A stretch of 64,000 nucleotides of DNA from Liolophura sinensis (taxonomy: Eukaryota > Mollusca > Polyplacophora > Chitonida > Chitonidae): contig NC_088305.1 of the NCBI RefSeq assembly GCF_032854445.1, positions 15,441,606 through 15,505,605 on the forward strand, read 5' to 3'. Positions 45,631 to 55,845 of this stretch are shown one piece after another. Positions within the stretch are counted from its first letter, which is position 1; each line of letters starts with the position of its first letter. Both the position numbers and the translations under genes were made by a program. Below the pieces are notes generated by a model, which was given only the letters and a program-made list of their open reading frames with translations, was not told where the DNA came from and did not search any database.

Positions 45631-48600
45631 GTGGGTTCTCTCCCTTGGCCTGAAACAAATACATTACATTTATTTGCAGCCAGGAATTTTTTGAGATTCT
45701 TGTTAAACGATGGACTTGCTTAGTTGAGATGTCAAATTAGTATTAATTCATGATTAAATGTGAAACAATCCTGCCAGAACTGGGCAGTTGAAAGCGTTTG
45801 TACAAATTCAGTTTTTCATATATTGCATTCACAGGTTAGCAAGTACTCACTCATGAAATTGAATGTGGAAGTTTAACACACAGTAAAAGCTTGTTTACTC
45901 CAAATTTTACCATCAGAAGGCTTGTTGTGATAGAAAAAGCAACGAAAAAGTATTTTTTGAGAGACGAGAGGCCTATATAGTTAAGTACCCTAATTCCTCA
46001 CTCTTTTTGCACATGAAAAAACAACTTACAGTGCAATTTATGAATATTTTTATTTTGATTTTATAGACAAAACTACATTTGTTGGAGTGGCCAATTTCAG
46101 ATGTTCACAAAAAATATAACTTTATCAGTCAACACAGAATAATGCTTGAGTAACACAGAGTATGCTTGAATAAATACCTCGCAAACATGCAAAATAGAAA
46201 TATGGTAATAACCATCCTGTTTAATTTATCATAGTAAATAAATGTAGTTGGTCTTTAGTTATCTACACAACCTTTTCCATAACTCATTACCAATGTGTAC
46301 ATTATTATATTTGGTAACAAATGTTCAATTATTTTTTTGGGTTTTCAGTATGAGCATATGTATTGCTATGTCCATCCTGGTATGTACATAATGCTGGTAC
46401 TGGTAGATATCACACCTGTTTACAGGTTTTGTTGGGTTTTTTTGTTGCAGGCAAAGTGAGAGTGGTTAGGCCGAGAAAGCTTGCAGCACCATACGAGACA
46501 AATGAAAAGAGATCCCCAGTGAGTAAGATTTCTTGTATCTGTTCACTCATGTTCGCGGTATCGTGAAAAAACATTGTCAAGTACGATGTTAAACCCAAAG
46601 CACTCACTCACTCACTCATGTTTAAAACATACATAAAGCCATGTGGTACCGGTTGACAGTTTAATAGATAATTGCATGGGCATGTGCTTAGCCATATCTA
46701 GCTCCTTTCGGCATGCTGAGCGTCTGTTACAAAGTTGAGAGTGACCTACAGATGCATGCATGTGTTTGACCACATAAGACAACATGGTAAATTTGTGTAT
46801 ATGACAGCACAGCTACATGTAAACGTAGGAGAATGTTTATAACTACTACGAACAGATGGAATTTCCAGTATGAGATAAGATGTGTGTGTAGCTTTGTGAC
46901 ACTAAACAAGATGACAGCTGAGTCTTTGTCTTGTAAGACGAGCGTGTTTAGGAGAGCTGTGAAGCCTACTTCTGTGATGCGTTTTGTATTTTGTCTGTGT
47001 ATCATGTAGTACAGCGAAACTTTACTTGCACCAATGAGACTCTGGCAAATGACTTACATCGTATTAAATTTTGATTCATCTGGAATTTGTCTTGTTTCCT
47101 GTGCAAACTCAAAAAAGAAGTCCTTTGACACGAAAAGATTTTTAAAGAAAAGTTCAGATGAGGCTGCAGAGGGGCATATACAGGCAGAATGTTCAGGATA
47201 TGACTTACAATATTTACATAATTCTGATAGACCATTTAACCCTTATGTTTAACTACCAAAAAAAAATAAAAATGAATAAATACTTTCTACAGAAACTGTT
47301 TGCAATCCCATCTGTTCAGTCATCTGCATAGGTAGATATATTTTCTGTACTTGATATACTGTAAGTCTTCAACCTTTGTGCATGTTTGCAATGTGTTTAT
47401 TCAGGCATAATCTGAAGGCATTATTCTGTGTTAAGTGATAAAATTATGCTTTTTGTGAATTCCTGAATGTGGGCAATCCAACCAATGTAGTTTTGTTAAA
47501 AAAAAAAACAAATTGAATATGTGCATAAATTACACTGAAAGTAGCTCTTTCAAATACGAAAAGGTTGGGGAATTAGGGTACTCTATATGTACATTAGCAT
47601 ACAAGTCATAATTGTGGTGTCAAAATAGATCTTAATCCAACATAAATAAAGGATCATTGTGTGAAAAGATCACATAAAAGATCATGGCGTAAACTGAAGT
47701 GTTCTTTCATGTAAATGCATCATTAAAGTTGTTTAGAGACCACCAGTAGATACCCCTTGTGCATTCTACTTTCAGTCCTCATCCTTTGACATGGAAGTCA
47801 GCCCCTGTCAGCAACAGTCCATGACTTCACATGATCATGGCAACAGCTCTATTGATGTGACGCTTAACATCAAAACATCAACTCCTGTCAAAACGCCACA
47901 GTCGAGGGAATGCCGTGACCAACTGACAAACAGAGATAAAGCAAGAAGTTTTAACGAACAAACTACTACTTATTTTTCTCCTCTGAACATATCCATGTCA
48001 ACAGAGGATACCTCAAATCCTGAAAACAGCTGCTCAAAAGGGCGTAGGATTCGGCCCATGAATCTATCACCAGCCCCTGTAATTGAGGACAGAGTTAACT
48101 CCCCTTTGTTGTCACCATCGTCACCACCTTCATCACCTCCGACCTTTCCTCCTGGGATAAAGCTTAACCTCCAGACTGAAGTAGAACTGGTAACTATAAT
48201 TACTGTAATTGACCAAAAATTACTCCCCAAAAACGCATTTTTAGAGGAAATTGATTGTTTTAAAATATCTTTTATTTGTCTTAAAACATAGAACTCTTGG
48301 AATAAGGCAAAATGAGTACCTTAGTCATGGTCCAAATTTTAATGCCATAAGTAAACATTGGTTTGTGGATGTTAAGTCCCACAAAATATGGGATGGATGT
48401 CATCACCAATGTTTACTTCAGCTCTATAAACATTTTCACATGGCTCGAAATTTCCATGTATCTACCATGTTATTTTTGCCAGTGACAGGCAAAAAATAAA
48501 CTTACATGTCGCTGGCAACAAGTAAACCAGATCTGACCAAGTTAGCACACTAAATCATAAAACATACACTTTACTTTGACGACTTGAACATACCCAACAG

Positions 48601-51600
48601 GCTGTACATCTCCAACTTCCGATATGCCCGACTCACAAGAGGAATGAACTGAATTCTCCATAGTGTGGGAAGCTCTCCATGATGTGTCAGTTTTCAGATA
48701 CTGTAGGCCATAGCAAAGACGCATGTACCACCACCCGCAGTCGTGGAGAATGCTCACACATTGATCATTCATCACAATGTTTCTTTTCATAGTTCACCAT
48801 AAGATACACATATCCCGGGCTGAAAATGGTTATTTGGGTTACTACTACCAGTTCTGTGAATGCCCTGCAAGATATTGGCCAAATACAGCTCTCAAATATC
48901 TACTTTCAACTGATGGATATTTTTGAAGTCTACAATGTTAAAGGTATCCCTTAGGATCAAGTTTCTGTCACATGGAATTTTCTGGGATTTCATGAAGAGA
49001 GAAGCCAATGCAATAAAAGCTTTTATAGTGAAAAAACAAGCCACATTGACATACATATATACATACATACATCCATACATACTCCATACATACATGTATA
49101 CATACATACATACATACCTCAGATATTTACTTTGAATGTACGTGTGTACAAAGAATGAAAAACGGATACTCTACAGGTATAATTCAATTGAGACAGGTGC
49201 AAAAACATTTTACCTGAGTAAAGTCAAGGTGACCGGCCCCAATAGCACAGTTGGTAGAGCATCCGCTCCGGGAGCGGTAGATCCAGGGTCAATCCTGGGT
49301 CGAGTCACACCTAAGACTTTCAAAGAGGAAGTTGCAGCTTTCTCGCTTGGCGTTCAGCATGAAGGGGATAGTGCAACAACTGGTTGACCCGTATCAGTAT
49401 AATGGATCAGGCGGGCAGCTTACTTGCCTTTGGTAAGGCGTCTCAGTGAAGCAGCACTAGATAAAAGAGCGGTGGAAATCCGTCCTGCAACAAAGAGGCA
49501 CATTACATACATTCTAAGGACCTCTGTTGTCATATGACTGAAAAATTGTTGAGTACGACGTTAAACGCCAAGCACTCTCTCACTCACCTAAATCAGGTAA
49601 CATTTTGAGCCCTGTTTTCAATGACCTTATTCATTGATTCCTGCAGATAAATATGTTTAAGTATTTACAATGAGCATTAATGGCAGGAAAGAAGTACATA
49701 TAGTATTTATATGATGGGGTAGGAATGTATCAGTTCTTTCACAAAGGAAAAGAGACAAAGTATACATGTATCTAACTTTTAAGATGAAGTTTTTTTTAAT
49801 GGCATTGAAATATGAAATGGAAAATGATGGCAAAGTGGCATTGTCTGTAATCTGGATTTTGTGAATATTCACAGTATATGCTTGTTTTGGGTTGTCAGTT
49901 GTCAAAGTTTCAAGTCCAGCTCAAGCTGTGTGACAACAGCCTGTGGATGGTCATGGGTCTCTCCCATATTCTGCCCGGTTTCCTCCCACTATAATGCTGG
50001 CCTCCATCATATAAGTGAAATATTTTTGTGTATTGCATAAAATACCAATCAAATGAACAAATAAATTCTCTGAGGCCAAGGTCTGAGACCTTTTTTTTAA
50101 AATTTATTGCGCGTGTTATGTATGGCTTTTGTGTCTGTGACTCTGTGAGCACGGGACTTGATATTGAGTGTTCTCTGTTCACAGTCACCTCCTGATCTGG
50201 ACACCATCACAAAGATTCACACGATCTGTAATGGGCAGAGACTGGTGGAGTACATCAAGTGTTCAGATTCACCAATGATCATCACACATTACCCACGTTA
50301 GTATACTACATATTGGCTTGATTATTTATTTAATTGTTTTGTTTATTAAAGACTTATTGTGTGAAATAAACTTCCTATGAGCCAATACAAACTGGGCACC
50401 CACTAGATGGATTTTTCTGACATATCCTGTGAATTTGTATAAATCCACTTTGTGAGTCCATGCCAGCAACATTGTATTTTGCAGGCAGTCTTGCCTTCTG
50501 TGAAATTTTACTCATGTAAGACATGCCAAATACATCTGCACCGCTGAAAAATACACTGACGATTCCACACTGTCCGCATAGTGTGTCTGAACTGACCAAT
50601 GATATTCATACAACACAGAATTGTGCAGACCTGTGATATTTTACTTCTCTCACACATGATTTACTTACTGACCACAACCTACAGAAAAATCCGTCAAGTG
50701 CATCTGCACCTACATTCCTCTTGGCTCTGGCAGGTATCTATAACTTCAAGGCTAGGTGAATTGCCCCTGGGTCTGCAAGGTATCTGTACCTTCAAGGCTA
50801 GTTGAATTGCCCCTGGGCCTGCCAGGTATCTGTACCTTCAAGGCTAGGTGAATTGCCCCTGGGTCTGCCAGGTATCTGTAACTTCAAGGCTAGGTGAATT
50901 GCCCCTGGGTCTGCAAGGTATCTGTACCTTCAAGGCTAGGTGAATTGCCCATGGGTCTGCCAGGTATCTGTACCTTCAAGGCTAGGTGAATTGCCCCTGG
51001 GTCTGCCAGGTATCTGTACCTTCAAGGCTAGTTGAATTGCCCCTGGGTCGGCTAGGTGAACCCTCCCCCTAGGTCTGCCAGGTGTCTGTACCTTCAAGGC
51101 TAGGTGAATACCCCCTGGGTCTACCAGGTATCTACACCTTCAAGGCTAGGTGAATTGCCCCTGGGCCTGCCAGGCATCTGTACCTTCAAGGCTAGTTGAA
51201 TTCCCACTGGGTCTGCCAGGTATCTGTACTTTCAAGGCTAGGTCAATTCCTCCAAACTCTGCCAGGTATCTGTACCATCAAGGTGAGATCAATTCCTTCA
51301 GACTCTGCCAGCTATTTGTACCATCAAGGTGAGGTCAATTCCCCCTGGGTCTGCCAGGTATCTGTACCTTCAAGATGAGGTGATTTCCCCTGGATTTATC
51401 CGGTGTCTGTACCTTCAAGGAGAGGTCAGTTCCTCCTTGTTTGGCCAGGTATCTGTACCTTGAAGTTGAGGTGAATACCTCCAGGTATGGCCAGGTATCT
51501 GTACCTTGAAGTTGAGGTGAATACCTCCTGGTTGGCCAGGTATCTGTACCTTGAAATTGAGGTGAATACCTCCTGGTTTGGCCAGGTATCTGTACCTCAA

Positions 51601-54052
51601 AGTTGAGGTGAATACCTCCTGGTTTGGCCAGGTATCTGTACCTTGAAGTTGGGGTGAATACCTCCTGGTTTGGCCAGGTATCTGTACCTCGAAGTTGAGG
51701 TGAATACCTCCAGGTATGGCCAGGTATCTGTACCTTGAAGTTGAGGTGAATACCTCCTGGTTGGCCAGGTATCTGTACCTTGAAATTGAGGTGAATACCT
51801 CCTGGTTTGGCCAGGTATCTGTACCTCGAAGTTGAGGTGAATACCTCCTGGTTTGGCCAGGTATCTGTACCTTGAAGTTGGGGTGAATACCTCCTGGTTG
51901 GCCAGATGTCTGTACCTTGAAGTTGAGGTGAATACCTCCAGGTTTGGCCAGGTATTTGTACCTTCAAAGCGAAGTAAATTCTCCCTCACTTTATAGTCAG
52001 GTATCTACCTTCAAGGTGAGGTCAATTTCTCCTGACGTTGCCAGGTATCTACTTTGAAGGTGTCATCATTTCCTCTTGACTGTGCCATCTATCTGTACCT
52101 TCAAGGAGATGTCATTTCCTCTTGGTTTGGCCAGGCATCTACCTTCAAAGTGAGGGGAATTCCTCCAGGCTTTGCATGGTATATGTATCACAAAAAGATA
52201 AGATGTTAAAGATGATTTAATTAGATGCTCCATGATATTCTCTGTTGACAGCGCCAAAAGCAGCTTCAAAGATCCACTGGAGTGAGGCATTAGAACAGGA
52301 GGTTGACAAAACACCCCCTCCCTCCCCTTCAACCACTCCACTCCCCAAGCCCATCCTGACACAGGTTTGTTCTTGTTCTTTATATAGTATTCATTCTCAA
52401 TTGTTATTGATTTCTGAAGTGTCATTAATAAATGTGATGACAACACAGCAGTTTGAGTAATTCAAGATCAGTGACGTCCAATAAATTGCAATTAACATCA
52501 GCGCATTTTTTTTTACCAAATTCTCCTTAAGCCATGGATCTAGGGGGCATCTAATTTGCTACTACTTTTGCATTTACATGAACAGTTGGAATAAAACCCT
52601 AACTGAGTTAAATTGACAAGAGTCCGTACTTCACATGTTTACCTCTGACCATTTGCCGGCTAACACATTGTTGTCGCTGCTCTGGTTTTTCTCTCTATGC
52701 TGTACGTCTTAATTATATTTTACCAAAATCATTCATTTAGTTGTGATTTGTCAGTCAAAAGGCTTAAATGTAGATTTCTACTGGTGGTTAAAATTGCTCA
52801 CTTTGGTTATAAGAGGAATAACTTGTTTGTTTTAAATGGTACATGATATATGTGATTTTATTTAACATGCAGCTGAGGAGGTTTTCTTACGTATAAGAGT
52901 ATAAAAAGCTTCTCAGCACTTTGGGGAGGGTGGGGGGGGGGGAGCTGATTTAAACTACAGTTTTTAGACCCCAGAAATTAAGTGACATGAAGTCGGGACA
53001 TCTATGATGATAGCTGTCAATATATCTCACTGTGGGTAGGAAGAGTTTTATTGGAGAGTGACGGACGGGGCGATCCTGCTGATCTTACTTTCACATTAAT
53101 AGTGGAGTTTCGAGTTGGAACTCTTTTGTTGATGAAAGTAAAAACAGTCCAGCTGTATCATGTGACTTGTGGAAAATATTAGGCAACCTTTGTTGACATT
53201 AATTAATTGATCACCTGTCCCACCCTGTGCTAAAGGTACACATGTCATCTATTTCCTTTCAAAATTTATCAAGTTTACAAGCGTTCAGCTCATCAATTTT
53301 TGACAGGTCGCATGATACAGTTGGACTTTTTCTACCTTTCTCGACAAAAGAGTTCTAACTCGAAACTCCAGCATTTTATGGATTTTCTCATTTCCAAAAA
53401 GATTTGAAAAAAAAAACAGAAATTGTTTTCTTTATAACTTTCTCCATTTTCCATGAAACTATTATGTCAGTTTTAGAGTTCTGAGCTGTTTTTTTTTTTT
53501 TTACATTAAGGCAGCATCACAGAGAAGTAGTGTTGATAGTTCCCAGTCCGCAGTTTGTGTCACTTGATGGGACAAGATAAATTTTATTGAAACACAAAAA
53601 GAATGGTTTTCATGTGTGACTTATGTGTGATTTATTTATTTATTTGATTTGTGTTTTACGCTGTACTCAAGAATATTTCACCTATACGACGGCAGCCAGC
53701 GTTATGGTGAGAGGAAACCAGGCAGACCTTCCCACATGCAGCCAGAGAGGAAGCCAGCGTGAGCTGGACTTGAACTCACAGCAACCGCATTGGTGAGAGG
53801 CTCCTGGGTCATTACACTGCGCTAGCGCATTAACCAACTGAGCCATAGAGGCCCCCAGTGGTTTGATGTGACTAAATATATTATACATGTGTATATGTAC
53901 ATACTTATATCCTAAAGTTAGCTTTTTTATTATTACAGAGACCTAAGAGTTTCAAGTACCCATTCAGTGACGAAGCTCCATCACCCATTCTGCTGACAAA
54001 AACGCGACGTCAAAATATCTTATCTGAGATCACCCAACATACCCAGCTGTAG
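43995..54052 (+). CDS. Ser/Pro-rich probable nuclear protein with cell-cycle-type motifs (818 aa, 6 coding exons)
   Basis: I do not recognise the family. Coding exons: 43995-45630, 46451-46518, 47776-48189, 50185-50296, 52252-52364, 53939-54052. Phases agree and give 818 residues plus TAG. No membrane segment or signal peptide is seen after the chosen start. The start at 43995 was chosen because a good acceptor (TTTGACTTTCTTATTCAG) ends at 43963; the in-frame Met at 43824 lies in the intron. The protein is mostly low-complexity and probably disordered. Visible short motifs: a basic patch PKRKK (58-62) like a nuclear signal; DSGVES (79-84), fitting the DSGxxS phosphodegron bound by beta-TrCP; RRLF (478-481), fitting the cyclin-docking RxLF site; STP (503-505) and many SP/TP sites, densest in exon 3 of the coding set. 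A conserved-looking, less disordered part spans about 707-818. Function is inferred from motifs only. Confidence 0.85.
46451..46518 (+). CDS. Ser/Pro-rich gene, second coding exon (residues 546-568)
   Basis: Short basic exon encoding KVRVVRPRKLAAPYETNEK. The acceptor is TTTTTTTGTTGCAG and the donor GTGAGT. It enters in phase 1 and leaves in phase 0. Confidence 0.82.
46554..46612 (+). mobile_element. SINE-B, tail-only insertion with target duplication
   Basis: Only the last ~55 bases of SINE-B (GTACGATGTTAAACCC and (ACTC)n). CACTCATGTT at 46544 recurs at 46613. It lies just after the second coding exon of the Ser/Pro-rich gene. Confidence 0.65.
47776..48189 (+). CDS. Ser/Pro-rich gene, third coding exon (residues 569-706)
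   Basis: Rich in SP/TP sites (TSTPVKTP, NSPLLSPSSPPSSPP). The acceptor is TCTACTTTCAG; the donor is CTG|GTAACT, with GAA|GTAGAA nine bases earlier as an in-frame alternative. Confidence 0.82.
49049..49118. repeat. (CATA)n-type microsatellite
   Basis: Imperfect ACATACATACATCCATACAT stretch. Confidence 0.9.
49235..49588 (+). mobile_element. SINE-B, full-length copy
   Basis: Head GGCCCCAATAGCACAGTTGG then TAGAGCATC (A-box-like), GGGTCAATCCTGGGTCGA (B-box-like), body, TTGAGTACGACGTTAAAC and (ACTC)n. This is the reference copy for the family in this window. Confidence 0.9.
49910..50068 (+). mobile_element. SINE-A copy, internally deleted and diverged
   Basis: CAAGTCCAGCTCAAGCTG jumps to the second half of the body (TGCCCGGTTTCCTCCCACTA) and a weak tail. 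Confidence 0.75.
50185..50296 (+). CDS. Ser/Pro-rich gene, fourth coding exon (residues 707-743)
   Basis: Encodes SPPDLDTITKIHTICNGQRL and onwards, the least low-complexity part of the protein. The acceptor is TCTCTGTTCACAG, the donor GTTAGT, and it ends in phase 1. Confidence 0.85.
50735..52180. repeat. Minisatellite, 46-bp unit, about 31 copies (intron of Ser/Pro-rich gene)
   Basis: Unit includes CCAGGTATCTGTACCTTCAA. The first half uses CAAGGCTAGGTGAATTGCCC and the second half GAAGTTGAGGTGAATACC, with a diverged transition near 51230-51420. Confidence 0.94.
52252..52364 (+). CDS. Ser/Pro-rich gene, fifth coding exon (residues 744-781)
   Basis: Contains ASKIHWSEALEQEVDK and then a proline-rich stretch. 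The acceptor is TCTCTGTTGACAG and the donor GTTTGT. The 46-bp minisatellite fills most of the intron before it. Confidence 0.85.
53103..53371. mobile_element. DNA-transposon-like element with ~64-bp inverted ends
   Basis: The left end TGGAGTTTCGAGTTGGAACT and the right end complement TGGAGTTTCGAGTTAGAACT match, and the match extends through CAACTGTATCATG, about 64 bases in all. The total of about 269 bases has no frame, so it is non-autonomous. Confidence 0.78.
53631..53856 (-). mobile_element. SINE-A copy, reverse, full head, small internal deletion
   Basis: Runs from (TTTA)n and TTTTACGCTGTACTCAAG to the complete head (complement of GGGGGCCTCTATGGCTCAGT). It lacks about 45 bases in the middle of the body. 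It sits just before the last coding exon. Confidence 0.9.
53939..54052 (+). CDS. Ser/Pro-rich gene, last coding exon (residues 782-818)
   Basis: Encodes RPKSFKYPFSDEAPSPILL and a basic end (KTRRQNILSEI) before TAG. The acceptor is TTATTATTACAG. The lack of repeats and the charged pattern suggest a conserved C-terminal motif. Confidence 0.85.
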   Translation, partial: RPKSFKYPFSDEAPSPILLTKTRRQNILSEITQHTQL

Positions 54053-54656
54053 GGATGACATCAATGCGGTTGACCATAACACAACACACAGGCAGATAAT
54101 CAGCATCAAACCATTGATGCAGGTTTACCTGCAGATATGCAGTCTGGGTAGGCTTTGGTTCAGAAAAGTTTCTGATGCAGCTAGTGTGCTTTTATACTTT
54201 TGCTCAATATTGTTGTTCCAAAAATCTGAGCTAAAACTGTGACATTAATTTTAGACACAAATGTATAAAATTCATATTACAGGATATGAATCAAGTCCAC
54301 ATGCAGCTGATAAAGCACTAGGGAAAATGTATATACCTATACCGATATAGGTATTTAATAATTTTTACTTAAGCTTAAGTTACTGGAAGTTAAGTGAAAT
54401 TCAGTGAATACATAGCCCCAGAAAACTCCACTAGATGGTTTGAAATCAGGTGGAGGTATTACTTATGTTTTGTCTGCCTTTGGGAAATGGTTAAATCCTT
54501 TCTAAAGGGAGGGTCAAGAAACTAAAATCTGGTAATATTATTTCCAAGAATAGATATCAAATCCGAATGTATACAGAATCCATAATTCTATTCATGATTC
54601 GTCCATAGAACCAGGGAGAGCTGAATATATAGCACCCACTTGTGCATATTAAATGA
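54053..54656 (+). other. 3' flank and probable 3' UTR of the Ser/Pro-rich gene
   Basis: No frame. No convincing AATAAA close by. Confidence 0.45.
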
Positions 54657-54895
54657 GCGGGCCCTGTTAACTCAGATGGTTCAGGCACTGGCTCGCTGCG
54701 ATTATCTGGTCCTTGACTATTAGGATGGTGTATTCTAATCCAACTCTCACTGTTTCAGCTAGGATTTTTTTGTCAGGTGCTTGGCGAGAGTTGATGGTGT
54801 ACACTAGGCACTCTTGTTTTTCCTTCGCCCATAAACCTGATTGGCATCATATAAGTGAAAACTTCCTAAGCTTGGCATTGAAAAAACAATTAATC
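54657..54895 (+). mobile_element. Strongly diverged SINE-A-like copy
   Basis: Head-like GGCCCTGTTAACTCAGATGG and tail-like CATCATATAAGTGAAAACTT at the expected distance. The middle is poorly matched. Confidence 0.5.
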
Positions 54896-54914
54896 ACCTG
54901 TGCATTAATTGTGT

Positions 54915-55845
54915 TTCCACTGTTTGTGTCTCATCTTACCGCTCATCGTTTCTCCGCCATTCCACTGTTTGTGTCTCATCTGACTGCTCGTCGTTTCTCT
55001 TCTAATCCACTGGTTGTGTCTCATCTTACTGCTCATCATTACTCTTCTGATCCACTGTTTGTGTCTCATCTTACTGCTCATTGTTTCTCTTCTAACCCAC
55101 TGGTTGTGTCTTGTCTTACCGCTCATTGTTTCTCCTCTAATCCACTGGTTGTGTCTCGTCTTACCACTCATCGTTTCTCTTCTAATCCACTGGTTGTGTC
55201 TTGTCTTACCGCTCATCATTACTCTTCTGGTCCACTGTTTGTGTCTCATCTTACTGCTCATCGTTTCTCGTCTAATCCATTGGTTGTGTCTCGTCTTACC
55301 GTTCATTGTTTCTCCTCTAATCCACTGGTTGTGTCTCGTCTTACTGCTCATTGTTTCTCTTCTAATCCACGGGTTGTGTCTCGTCTTACCGCTCATCGTT
55401 TCTCTTTTAATCCACTGTTTGTGTCTCGTCTTACCGCTCATGGTTACTCTTCTGATCCACTGTTTGTGTCTTGTCTTACTGCTCATTGTTTCTCTTCTAA
55501 CCCACTGGTTGTGTCTCGTCTTACCGCTCATCATTTCTCTTCTAATCCACTGGTTGTGTCTCGTCTTACTGCTCATTGTTTCTCTTCTAATCCACGGGTT
55601 GTGTGTCATCTTACCACTCGTCATTTCTCTTCGAATCCATTGGTTGTGTATCATCTTACCACTCATTGTTACTCCTCTAATCCACTGTTTGTGTCTCATC
55701 TTACCGCTCATCGTTTCTCTTCTAATCCACTGGTTGTGTCTCATCTGACTGCTCATCGTTTCTCTTCCAATCCACTGATTGTGTCTCATCTTACCGTTCA
55801 TTATATCTCTTCTAATCCACTGGTTGTGTCAAATCTTACTGCTCA
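54915..55845. repeat. Minisatellite, 45-bp unit, about 21 copies
   Basis: Unit includes GTGTCTCGTCTTACCGCTCA. The period is a multiple of 3, so frames on both strands run through it with a 15-residue repeat. Confidence 0.95.
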
